In this document: one piece after another, positions 11,090 through 22,669 of the stretch
How the letters are laid out: each line of letters opens with the position of its first letter
How positions within the stretch are numbered: the first letter of the stretch is position 1
NCBI RefSeq assembly: GCF_003369915.1
Contig: NW_022881603.1
Coordinates: forward strand, 40,966,624-41,030,623
From: Drosophila miranda
Lineage: Eukaryota > Arthropoda > Insecta > Diptera > Drosophilidae
Reading direction: 5' to 3'
Length of the DNA: 64,000 bases
Translations under genes and position numbers: made by a program
The notes under the pieces: model-generated
The model's database searches: none
Told to the model about the DNA's origin: nothing
What the model saw: only the letters and a program-made list of their open reading frames with translations

Positions 11090-11300
11090 GTGACATTTCA
11101 TACTCAATTACGTTGCCACTGTTTTTTGTTGACCGTTTTTGTTTAGTCAAAATACAATAAATGGGAGTACTTAAAGCTAGCAAGTCTTGTAGAAAAGTTA
11201 TTCATCAATGGCCAAAAATTATATGGCCAGAGCTAAAGGTTTTAGTTAGTCAGAATTATTCAACGGAATATCAAAATTGAGCAATAGTAACGATTTTTCT
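11090..11300. repeat. Degenerate interspersed repeat, copy 3
   Basis: Shares TTTTTGTTTAGTCAAAAT, AGCAAGTCTTGTAGAAAA, ATTATTCAACGGAATATC and TTGAGCAATAG with the copy at 6098-6330. Diverged and without coding capacity. Confidence 0.4.
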
Positions 11301-11304
11301 CTTA

Positions 11305-11462
11305 AGTTTTATTACGTCTTATTTGTTTGACCTTTTTCGCTAAAAACCTCTTTTTACGCGAAATTCCTTAAAAGCAAGTGCAATACTACCTAGCTAGTAA
11401 TATTCCACGGAATATAAAAAACGAGGAATATGATGGAACTTGCATAATTCGACAGTATATTT
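11305..11462. repeat. Degenerate interspersed repeat, copy 4
   Basis: TTTTTCGCTAAAAACCTC, CTAGCTAGTAATATTCC and ACGAGGAATATGATGG match the copy at 6098-6330. The LINE fragment begins at its right edge. Confidence 0.45.
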
Positions 11463-12151
11463 ACGGTTTAAGAAAACGGACACCAATAGCCTACACCCTA
11501 TTTGGTGGTTCTCTTGAGAGAATTACCCTGGTGGATGATCTGGGTGTTATGTTAGACCCCAAGTTAAAGTTTTCCGAACACATTTCTACCATGGTAAATA
11601 AGGCCATGGGCGTGCTTGGGTTTATAAAGAGGTGGTCAAAGGAATTATACGACCCCTATATAGCAAAGACTCTCTATACCTCGCTTGTTCGTCCGATCTT
11701 AGAATACGGCTCCTGTGTATGGTGCCCTCAGTACAAAGTACACCAGGACCGTATAGAATCAGTACAGAAAAACTTTTTACTCTTTGCTCTGCGGGGCCTT
11801 AACTGGGATGCGGGTGTAAGACTCCCATCTTACTCTAGTAGACTACTATTAGTAAACCTCCCATCCTTAGTTAACCGTAGAAAAATGCTTGGTGTGATAT
11901 TTATGCACAACTTGATCAGGGGTGACATAGACAGCCCTGATCTGTTGAGCCGCATAAACTTCACGATTCCTATTAGACTGACTAGAAATTTTATACCGTT
12001 GTTCCTTCCACTTTGTAGATCGAATTATTCCTTGCATGAACCGTTTAGGGTCTTATGCTCGGATTATAATTCCCTCTACCATATTATATCCACCACTAAT
12101 TCTCTTCCTCTTATTAAATTATTAATCCTTACACACCTTTCTATTAATTAG
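11463..12151 (+). mobile_element. 5'-truncated non-LTR retrotransposon (Jockey-like), end of reverse transcriptase
   Basis: The frame encodes the C-terminal part of a LINE reverse transcriptase: DDLGVMLDPKLKFSEHI, VNKAMGVLGFIKRW, TLYTSLVRPILEYGSCVWC and the later CRSNYSLHEPFRVLCSDYN, ending at TAG (12149-12151). The order is typical of Jockey-clade elements. Endonuclease and the catalytic RT core are missing, as expected for a dead-on-arrival copy. A 3' UTR probably continues to about 12300, but no poly(A) tail or target duplication is clear. The last 230 codons are free of stops, suggesting a fairly young insertion. Confidence 0.8.
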
Positions 12152-12394
12152 TAACTGTAGTGGTATTTGTATTTTGATTGCATGCTTAGTTTCTTAGTAA
12201 GTTTAGTACTAATTTTCCTCAAATGTTAGTCATAGTGTCCTCTATAGCTATCTTTCTTGCATGTTCGCGTTTGGTTTGGCTACGCACCGCGCGTCATGCG
12301 GCAGCGCCCCTCGGTCGGTTGGGCGGGAGGAGGGCTGCGTTTGCCTGGGATCCGCGCGTAACAGCCTTCTGCTGGTGTCACGTCCAAAGAGAAA

Positions 12395-12505
12395 TTTTTG
12401 AAACGTACACATTACATACTAATGTAGTTAATATGTAGCAATTTGTAGTTAGCGCGTAGTTGTCGTGTACAGAAATTAATCTAGTGAAAATCAGCTGTTG
12501 TGTTT
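12395..12505. repeat. Interspersed repeat, 5' part, upstream of ND-19
   Basis: ACGTACACATTACATAC, TAATATGTAGCAATTTG, TAGTTAGCGCGTAGTTG and AATTAATCTAGTGAAAATC match 5966-6108 block for block. It ends about 90 bp before the ND-19 start codon. Confidence 0.5.
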
Positions 12506-12589
12506 TGTGTCTGGGTATTGATATTCACATTTAATATCAATTAAACCCTTGCAGACAAATAAAACAGAGGGAAGAAGATAAACTTCGCC

Positions 12590-13407
12590 ATGGTCATAAC
12601 CAACAACACAACGCTGCCAGAGGAGGCTGAGCTCAATGTTCAGGAGCTGAATCTTTCTTCAGCGGCTATGCGTGCGGGTGCCTTCCACTTAGGCAAGCAA
12701 TGCGAGCAGGAAAATAATGTTAGTGCATTTATTTTACTTCAGATTAATTCTATATATGAGTCTTTAGCTGCTGTGCAACGAAAACATAAATTAAGATCGG
12801 TCTGGACACCAAAATTGGTCCGCTTCAGTTATATAACCTAACCTCAAAACCCCACCGTTCTGGGTTTGTTTACGTTTAATTCCCATGTAATTTCAGGAGT
12901 TTATGTTGTGCAGGCAAGAGCTGGACGATCCGCGTGCCTGTTTGGGGGAGGGAAAGGCCGTCACCAGTTGCGCCCTGAACTTCTTCCGCAAGGTGAAGAA
13001 GACCTGCCATGAGGAGTTTATGCAGTACGCCACTTGCCTGGACAAGAGCAGTGGTACAATGGCATTTGCACAGTGAGTTAAAGGTCCTCTTAGTATCAAA
13101 AGATGCTCATCATTCGCTATTTTAGGTGCCGCAAGACCCAAGGTGTGTTTGACAAGTGTGTTAAGGATAACTTTGACTGGGAGCGCCCTTCTTATGGCTA
13201 CTTTTCCAGGGCCAAGGTAAGTTAATCGTCAAAATTATGTTTATTAAATGTAACACATTAAATTATATTACCCAGGTCATTCAATCTGCACGCGAGGCTC
13301 CCAAGAAGGAGGAGATCAAGTCGTATCCGGATGCCACCCCCGGCTTGCCCGAAGATTACCCCAAGCCTCCAGCCAAGTACGGCTCTCGCTTCCACTGGCT
13401 GGAGTAG
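12590..13407 (+). CDS. ND-19: NADH dehydrogenase subunit NDUFA8 homologue (ND-19)
   Basis: NDUFA8 is an accessory subunit of mitochondrial complex I on the intermembrane-space side, with twin CX9C motifs oxidised by Mia40. Exons 12590-12718, 12897-13072, 13126-13216 and 13276-13407 all have GT-AG borders and join in frame to 175 residues. Cysteine pairs are visible in exon 2 ([11 protein letters not shown], then [13 protein letters not shown]) and exon 3 ([11 protein letters not shown]). The C-terminus is [10 protein letters not shown]. The start [20 protein letters not shown] agrees with fly and mammalian orthologues. No lesion is seen. A repeat block lies immediately upstream. Confidence 0.93.
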
Positions 13408-13494
13408 ACAGCTGCTATTGTATAGTGATATTGAAAGCGATCATCTTAACATAAACTATTGTTTCCATTAGTACTTCAATGATTTTATTTTATT

Positions 13495-14069
13495 TTATCG
13501 CAACTTCGTTCTTGACAGAGTTTGCTTAATCTTCTTCATAATATCCAAGTACTGATTGTTGAGGCAGCAGCCGCAGTAGCTCACTGGTAAGCAAGCACTT
13601 CCCTCGATGCGTCGATGTAGTGGCATATTTTGATAGAACACCCATGATATGTTCTCCTCGCCGAGCACCAACATGATCTTGTCGAAGCGACAGCCCTCCA
13701 CCTTGAAGAGATCCACGTCCCCGGTGATAATGCGCCACTCGGAGTAGCGCAGATTAACACCAGGTGGAAGTTTCGAATGTTCTCTTAGCATTACATGCTC
13801 GAACCAATCACGTACTTGTACAACTGACCCTGTTGGAGGGTGTTTTCTAATTTGATAGCTGATGCGTGGATATAAAGGATGGCTGTGGATTGGAATTCCT
13901 TAATGATTTCGCAATACTTGGGATCTATGTTGGGTACTTACATATATGGCACATACGACAGGCGAACTAGAACGAATTCAACTTTTTCACGCGGAGCCAT
14001 CTTAGTATTCGATTTAGAGCGCTTGAAAAGCTTCACAGTCACTGCTAGGCAATACTGAAGAACAGACAT
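13495..14069 (-). pseudogene. Unrecognised protein gene, probably frame-broken
   Basis: Exon 1 (13942-14069, from ATG) encodes MAPREKVEFVLVRLSYVPY near its end and stops at a good GTAAGT donor. Exon 2 starts at 13924 after ACATAG. Its coding frame reads DPKYCEIIKEFQSTAILYIH, then DWFEHVMLREHSKLPPGVN, YSEWRIITGDVDLFKVEGC and FDKIMLVLGEENISWVFY, to TAA at 13495. The exon junction does not keep this frame, and a 1-nt loss near 13812 lies between KYV and DWFEH. I do not recognise the family. The protein-like run of about 150 residues argues for a real ancestral gene, now damaged. Wrong splice choice could account for the first break. Confidence 0.5.
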
Positions 14070-14240
14070 TATCTTCCAGTTATATATACCACATCTGACA
14101 GGTAGAATCTTCAACTTGCAGGGCCTATATGGCAGATGTTTATACGGAAAATTTCCCCATTTACCTGAGAGACACCTGGGTTGGGTTTCTCATTAACATT
14201 TTTATTGCTACCGTTTTCCTTAGCCTAGACAGGATGAAGC

Positions 14241-16352
14241 TTATTCTGCGTACCACTTTGTGCGCTTACGTTTCTTAATTTTACCACCCAAGATACCCTT
14301 AACACCACCACCATCCTGGTTGCCAGTAATCATTTTCTTATACTTATCAATTAGGGTCTTCAGGTCATCAATCTCCTTTTTGCGTCCCTGCTTGGGCCGA
14401 TTATCAGCCTTTCGCTCCGCCAGGTGGGTTTCTCGTATCTTTTTGTTCTTGGTCTTGCGTTTCTCGGTTTTCACGCGCTTCATGTGCTCCTGGGCTTGTT
14501 CCATGATCTTTTTCTTGGAGCGCATACGCAACGCAGTTCCCGGTTTGGCGGCCGCCCCCACAAAGTTTTGGTCATCGGTGAGCTGTTGTTCCTCCTTCTC
14601 CTTACCCCAGTTCTAGCCGCTCGCGTGGCCTCCAGTTTCTTGATGTGCTTCTGCAGTTTCGTTTTGTTGTCCGATTGGGGAGGCTTTTCTTTGGTCTGCT
14701 GACCGTTCCGCTGCTGCTGACGACGCTCTTTTTTCTGCTGCAGTTTTGTCTGATAGGTGGGATTATTCTGTTTGGACCGCTCGTCGCGTTTCTCTTTGAT
14801 TTTGTGAACCGCACGATCCTCTATACTGAAAGCTACAATGGGCCGCTGCAAGATTGAAAGAAATCGTTCGATTATAATCCTTGCTTTTGGGAGGAAAATA
14901 TTTACATGTTGGGCGCCAAATATGTTCGGGTTGTTGTTCAGTTTACGCAGTGCAGCCAATGATCTTTGATGCGTCTCAAAGGAGATGAAACCAAAGCCCT
15001 TGGACTTGCCATGTGGATGCTCTGGAGTGATTTTGTGCTCACGCATTACTCGACATTCATGAGGGCGAAAGCCTGTGTAGGTTTGAGCCATTTGCTTCAA
15101 CTTTTCGTCGTCATAGTTATAGGGAAGATTGTGTATGGACAAACGATTCCGCGAAACAAATCTGCAAGAATGGGGAAAGGTGGAAACAGATCTGATCAGG
15201 AAGAGAAACATCAAGTCTTACCGATTTAAGTTCTTTAACACTTGAGTCTTCATCTGCTCCAACTCATGGCGCTTCGTCATGTCCGAAGCAGTAACACCAT
15301 CGGCAGCCTTAGATCCAGACATGATGAGGCCTTCTCTGGCCAGGTACAAATTTCTCGAATCCTTTCCAGTGTCATCATCCTTGCTTTCCCGTGACTGCTT
15401 CGACTTCAATTCATCTCTGCTTAGAGCTGGATGTGGATCCAGCACCTCATCCATCAGCGTGAACTCAGTCCCTGCCTGCAGGCATAGATCTGCGGATTCT
15501 TTAGCCTTGAATTTGACAAACGCTGTGCCCCGGGAGTGACCGGAAACAGCCTCCCGATTGATAATGGCATAGTTGACCAGCCAAAATGTACGGCACACCT
15601 TTCGCAGGTCTGCGTCGTCGGCATCGAATGGGACATTCTTGATGAAAACTGTGCAACCTTCTTGGACATCATTGGATATAACTTTTTCCTTTTTAATATT
15701 TTCAATGCCCAGTTTATCTTTGTCTTCTTTTTGATCTTTGTCATCGTCACTGTAATCTTCATCGTCATCTCCATCGGACCCTTCACTATCTTCTTCACCT
15801 TCATTTGAGGCGGAGTCCGATGCTTCTTCAGCATCTTCACTTCCATCCTTACTGGCGGCATGTTCGTTAGTTTCCACCATGGTCTCCTCTCCGCTTTCAT
15901 CTTTAATTTCCACCTTTGGCTTCTTCTCTTCCGGCTCCTCATCCTTGGGGTTCTTGGCCGAATACTCATTTTTGCCCAACGCCCAGTCCACAAATATTTT
16001 TCTTCCCTGCAGATCTTTTCCATTGGTTTTCAGTATAGCCTTTGTGGCCTGGTTTATGGTCTCGTATTGGACAAAGGCTCAGCCGACCAGCTTGCCGTCG
16101 CCTCTTTTTAATATGTTTACATCCTCCAGCGTCCCCCATTTGGAGAAGTATTCCCGAAGTGAGGCATCCGTGGACTTGTAGCTAATGTTTCGAACAATGA
16201 GACGAGCACGCTTCTTCTGCCTCCGTTCCTTCTCTTCCTTCAGGCGCTGTGTATTGAATGGATTGCGACGTTTCTTGGACTTATCCTCGCCTGCTTCTCT
16301 TGTAGATTCATCCGTGGTATCCTTGATAAGTTTCAATTTTTTTTAGCTCCAT
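14241..16352 (-). pseudogene. RBM28/Nop4 homologue (nucleolar RNA-binding protein) with nonsense and frameshift lesions
   Basis: RBM28/Nop4 proteins carry several RRMs and act in large-subunit ribosome assembly in the nucleolus. Three exons (15222-16352, 14906-15161, 14241-14845) with 60-nt introns encode RRM1 (RLIVRNISYKSTDASLREYF), an acidic linker, RRM2 (CTVFIKNVPFDADDADLRK), RRM3 (NRLSIHNLPYNYDDEKL, KSKGFGFISFETHQRSL) and a basic tail ending in KKRKRTKWYAE. Lesions: an A-run of eight near 16342 puts the ATG at 16352 out of frame; TGA at 16079-16081 replaces a residue in the RNP1 strand of RRM1 (KLVG stop AFVQY); and a 1-nt loss near 14604-14613 shifts the basic tail. The TGA is a substitution and not a homopolymer error. 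Confidence 0.85.
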
Positions 16353-16393
16353 TTGCGCTGCACGTGGAACTGTTTTTATGGTATCGAATCAAA

Positions 16394-16402
16394 GTATCGA
16401 TG
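16394..16402 (-). promoter_or_regulatory. DRE motif upstream of the RBM28 homologue
   Basis: TATCGATG lies about 45 bp upstream of the ATG, with a second half-site (GTATCGAATC) beside it. DRE sites are frequent in fly growth and ribosome-biogenesis promoters. Match by eye. Confidence 0.4.
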
Positions 16403-18107
<1,705 letters not shown>

Positions 18108-18271
18108 AAATTAATGACCATTAAACCTCGTGTTTAAACTGCCCCAAGGCAGGGTGTAATTCGATGTTTGTTCTACTGGTGAAGGGGATAGGATATGTTC
18201 CGCTGATTTCAAAGTAATTTCGTGGGCGACCATCGCATTGGAGTGCAGGTTGGCGGAGCGTGTTGACCTAC

Positions 18272-18513
18272 CACTGGATCCGGCGGCAGTTTGTACTTCA
18301 AATGTTTGGCAAATATTTGGTAACGTGGCTCTGGGTCTGACGTACTAATGACAGCATGCCTAATAGCCGTATCAAGTGCACCTAAATTGAGAAGGGTAAT
18401 CCTTTGACTGCGAGGCGCTAATTGCTCTCTACGGTTCCCCAGTTCTGAGTGCCCCCACATGTAATTCGATTCCGTGGACACCCAGCTTAAACAAAAAGTT
18501 TGGCCACGCATTT
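18272..18513 (-). pseudogene. 3' fragment of an unrecognised gene split by the Gypsy array
   Basis: The minus strand is open from the insertion site down to a donor-like GTAGGT at 18271. It reads GQTFCLSWVSTESNYMWGHS, then LGALDTAIRHAVISTSDPEP and QIFAKHLKYKLPPDPV. When one copy of the ATTT duplication is removed, this frame continues that of the fragment at 38000-38211 on the other side of the transposon. So both pieces belong to one exon. The product is not recognised; the WGHSELGN stretch only loosely recalls RCC1-type repeats. Confidence 0.5.
18510..18513. repeat. Left target-site duplication (ATTT) of the Gypsy array
   Basis: ATTT directly precedes the first LTR and recurs at 38000-38003 directly after the last LTR. 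Four-base duplications are usual for Gypsy integrases. Confidence 0.8.
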
Positions 18514-20342
18514 TGTAACGCTTGGATCAGCCGAGAGAGCTAGTTCGCAGCGCCATCTAGTGGTCGGCACCGTAATGGCCGTGGCAGAGCATACACCCTC
18601 TATGGGCTAGGTTTGGGAGGTCACGAAACGGGGCATAGGAAAGGGTGATAGATTTAACAGCCCTGATTGTCAACTTTCTCTGGCATTTCCCATGTTCTAT
18701 GAGAGGGCCCGAAGGTTCTAGCATGTTGAGAGGCTTGGCTTCGGTCTCTTCCCGTTTTGGCGCTCGACCCGAGCATTCGTTTTCTTTTATCAGAAAAAAA
18801 AAATATTTTTTAATCTCAGTTTTTTAATCTTCAGAAACGAGAAAGTCTTGAGTTAATCCGGCGTTAGTTTTTCCAATCTAGGTAAGATGGAGAAGGGGAG
18901 AAAGTAATTGGGCAAACTAGTTAGATGATTTCATCCGCATAGGACCGGCTATTGGCGCAGTTTATACGGCAGAAGAGGAACGCCGTGTCGCCGTATTTTC
19001 ATTTCAAAACCGACCCGGTTCAGCTTCACGGATCCAAAGACGCCGAGGCGTCGAGGAGATCGAGCGGCCGAGGGACGCAAAAGGGGTCCGGAGGAGCAGC
19101 CGAAGCTGCAGTGGAAAATTTACAGGCCCAATTACCCGGGCGCCAACGACGCTAGTGGGAGTTGAGTTGTTTTTGGAAGGAAAAAAAAATTCAATCGTCT
19201 GGTTGGAGAGCGAGCCAAGGAAGGGCTACATAGCGCAGACTGAGCGCGACCAAGAACAGTCTGAGATTTCGAGTGGCGTCGCGAGTGATAGTCGGAAACA
19301 GTCCGATTGCGGAAGGTCGGGAAGAGATCGGGAAGGCAGAAATTTGAAAAGAAATAATATGTGTGCTGTCGAGTGTTTTATGTTAATTTAAATAATTTTT
19401 TTGTTAGTTTTTTTTTGAGAAAGACATCGGCAGTCGGCAAGGGGCGGCGCGAACGAGAAAAAGAAAAGGGCCGAGAAAGTTTTTTCGAAGTTTTCGAATG
19501 CAATGAGTCGCTCAAAGTAGGTGTGGAGAGAGGAAAGTGGGGAATTTGTGAGTGAGTTTTTTTGTGCTTTATGCCACTCCCTATCGGAGTTCTCGTTCCA
19601 GGTCCGATTCTCCTCCGGAAAGCGCTTTCGTCGGTGGACATGCGTATCTGCGGGTGAGTCTGAAATAGAAATGTAAAAGACTCAACTCAAACGATTTGAC
19701 TCGAGTCCCACTGAAAAAGTAAAGAGGAGAGGGACAAATACTTTATATGCTTTCCCCCTTACTGTTTCTATTTCTTCCCCCCTTTCGGTTTGGCCGTTGT
19801 TAATCTTTTTTATGTGCAATAATTATTCATTTTATTTATCACTATTATTAAGTCATTTTGAAATTCCATCTATGTTATCTGTTTTATGCGTACCTATTTT
19901 TGGGTTAGGTTTAGTTTTAGTTTAGAAATTTGTTTATGTAGGATTCAATAAATTTTATAATGTTCTAGAATATAGTTTTTGTTTGCTTTCGGCTAGCCAG
20001 ATGCCCCTGAGAGCCCCATGAGAACGCAGAGGGGTCATTCCATGAAAATTGCGACTTGGGGATGGCCAAGGAAGGGAGGGTCAATCCGCTTCAACGAGAT
20101 CTGAGGCGAGGAAAAGCGTTCGGGGACAGGTCGAAGAAAGAGCCAATTATGTGCTCAGTCGAATTTTAGGTCCAAATTAACTCTCGTCGTAGCACGCACA
20201 AATTATAACCTTGTAATAATGAGAATGGGCATTAAGTGAGAGGAGGGCAAGATCACCACCCCAACTAGCCGACGAGCCTCCCAGCCGGGAATATCTGCGT
20301 GCCCCCTTCTCTCACTCCCCGACACCTGCCAAATTCGTTACA
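18514..20342 (+). repeat. Gypsy LTR 1 (5' LTR)
   Basis: Starts TGTAACGCTTGG and ends AATTCGTTACA, a short inverted TGTAAC/GTTACA pair, 1829 bp. It differs from LTR 2 mainly in the left two thirds (for example GGCACCG against GGCATCG, GGGCTAGG against GGGTGTGG). The LTR has several open frames, but none shows conserved coding character. Confidence 0.9.
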
Positions 20343-21228
20343 GTTATAAGTAATTATTAATTTCATTATTATAAAGTTAGTGGCGCCCAACAATGGGACC
20401 CAAAATAATTGGTAGAACTGCATCTCGATGTGGTCAACAATATCGCAGGAACACACATCAAAAACACTTTCGATTTTTCTGGCAAACTAGATGCTATGTA
20501 GTGAACTTGAGAAGAGAGCATATACGTTTGTCCGCTTTTATTCTCAAACTACGGTTGCTGCAGCATCTGGGCCAGAATAACGATCTTCACAGTCAGCTAA
20601 ATTTTGCAAATCAGTCGCATAGGATTTATTGTTGAGAAGTTGCTAGCAGCGATCGACAAGCCACGGCTGAGGACGTAGAGCTTAGTAGGCGATTAAATAC
20701 CCTACAGTAATGGAGTCCGTAGCCCAACTAGTTAGACGTTTGGAAAAGCAGGGAAGAAGTCTTTAGATAAGTCTACCCTGACCACGGATAACAAGTTTTG
20801 GCAAAGACCCATCCACTTTCAGCAATAGTATGCGGCAGAGCTAGCCATAAAACGCTTGGAAAGACAGAACAATCTCTTTATAAAGAGTTTGCCTGGCCAC
20901 GGGTGATGGAAAACCAGCATACCTGTCCGCAGAAGCAAGAGTGCGAAGGAGAGTAAAGAAGACGAAACTGATTAGCTTCGATTTACTCGCACTTTAGCTT
21001 GCAGTCGTTGTTTTTGTCTTGCGGAACGGCGCGCCAAAGCAATAAAACGTTTGGTTGTTGCGAGGGCTGATTAGCACGGCACAAGTAGCGGTAAATAAGG
21101 TTTGGTATTTCTTCTCACACCAGTTCCAATAAGATTTTTTTTTCAGGGGAACTAAGCTATGCTTGAAGGCAAATAAATGTTTTTGTATTTCTTTATATAT
21201 TGCGGTTTTCACAAAATATTATTTTTTG
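20343..21228 (+). other. Gypsy copy 1 leader with primer-binding site
   Basis: The primer site TGGCGCCCAACAATGGGA (20381-20398) resembles tRNA-Lys-type sites. It starts 38 bp after the LTR end instead of immediately after it. The rest of this part of the leader shows no coding capacity and ends at the helentron. Confidence 0.7.
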
Positions 21229-22343
21229 TATACCCGATACTCAAAATGAGTATTGGGGTATATTAGATTTGTGGTAAAAGTGGATGTGTGTAACGTCCAG
21301 AAGGAATCGTTTCCGACCCCATAAAGTATATATATTCTTGATCAGCATCAATAGCCGAGTCGATTGAGCCCTGTCTGTCTGTCCGTCTGTCCGTCTGTCC
21401 GTCCGTCCGTCTGTCCGTCCCCTTCAGCGCCTAGTGCTCAAAGACTATAAGAGCTAGAGCAACGATGTTTTGTATCCAGACTTCTGTGTTATGTCACTGC
21501 TACAAAAATAATTCAAAACTTCGCCCTGCCCACTTCCGCCCCCACAAAGGACGAAAATCTGTGGCATCCACATTTTTAAAGATACGATAAAACCAAAAAC
21601 GCAGAATCGTAGAGGATGACTATATGTTTTAAAATGTAAGATCTCAACAAGATCGTATAATTATTATAGCCAGAATCAAGAAAACAATTTCATTCTTTCT
21701 CGCTCTGTCTCTCTCTAACACACAGGTTTCATGGTCGGTTTTGCCAATTGCAAAATATGAGTTCAAGGATCTCAGAACCTATAAGAGCCAGAGCAACCAA
21801 ATTTGGTATCCACACTCCTGTGATATCGGACCTTGACCGTTTCGTGTCCAAATTTCGCCACCCCCCCTTCCGCCCCCGCAAAGGACGAAAATCTGGGGCA
21901 TCCACAAATCTCAGAGACTATTAAGGCTAGAGTAACCAAATTTGGTATCCGCACTTCTGTTAGATCTCACTATAAAACGTATATCTCAGAATTTCGCCCC
22001 ACCCCCTTCCGCCCCCACAAAAGACGAAAATCTGTTGCATCCACAATATTGCACATTTGAGAAAACTAAAAACGCAGAATCATAGATAATGACCATATCT
22101 ATCAGATTGCTGAATCTGGACCAGATCAGATAATTTTTATAGCCAAAAGGAACAAATCAATTTGCACTGGCTTCGCAGCGCCCGACGTCACGCTCAGACT
22201 GATTTTCTGTCTCTCTCGCACGCACTCTTTGTCGTGTCGTTTAATATTAGCTGCGTCTGCCGGAGGAGAGCCATACTGACTTAGTATCGGGTATAACTGT
22301 AGAGTTGCGGTGTCCGCAGCAACTCACAACGTTCCCCCTCGTT
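21229..22343 (+). mobile_element. Helentron (ISY/DINE-1-like), inside Gypsy copy 1 leader
   Basis: Begins ATACCCGATACTCAAAATG and ends GTTCCCCCTCGTT. Features shared by all copies here: subterminal inverted repeats TATACCCGATACT / AGTATCGGGTATA, a CTGTCTGTCCGTCTGTCCG microsatellite near the left end, and a stem-loop (GAGTTGC...GCAACTC) near the right end. Subfamily B (carries GGTTTCATGGTCGGTTTTGC). No coding capacity, so it must be moved in trans. Confidence 0.85.
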
Positions 22344-22669
22344 TGTTTATATGTAAGTTGTTTTATGTTTTGTTTTCAACTATAAACCGCGTCTCAATTC
22401 CTCAAGCGGCAAGCAAAAAAAAAAAAAAGTGTCACAAACGAAAGTGTTAGGAGAGAACAAGGGTGATAAAACGCGGAACAGCTGGTTCAGTTGAGATAGG
22501 TCATTGACCGGCAGAGAGTTGTGAGCGCTGAAGAAGGAAAGGCTAGTTGAAGTACCGAAGGGAATTGAGCGGGTCAGCTGTTTTGAATCTCGAATCGTTG
22601 AATCTCGTTGATAGTGAGTGACAGAGTAAGCGGAAGTTATCAGTTGAAGATAAAGGGAACGTATTAATA
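22344..22669 (+). other. Gypsy copy 1 leader between helentron and gag
   Basis: Noncoding leader containing an A-run (22417-22429). The matching stretch in copy 2 is 31176-31502, where the A-run is slightly longer. Confidence 0.6.

Noticed and set aside
12223-12438. 71-codon plus-strand frame rich in arginine and alanine
   Set aside because: Lies in the GC-rich tail after the LINE fragment and overlaps a repeat; no similarity.
15536-16181. Hydrophobic plus-strand frames opposite the RBM28 homologue
   Set aside because: Complement of an acidic and basic coding stretch, which reads as a hydrophobic frame.
18952-19555. Three overlapping open frames in the Gypsy LTR, repeated at 27784 and 36608
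   Set aside because: They recur only because the LTRs are near-identical. Differences between copies are mostly amino-acid changing, they start at non-ATG codons and no domain is visible.
21372-21420. Short tandem CTGT/CCGT units in every helentron, considered as CRISPR-like repeats
   Set aside because: A simple microsatellite of 4-base units without spacers, and the genome is a fly.
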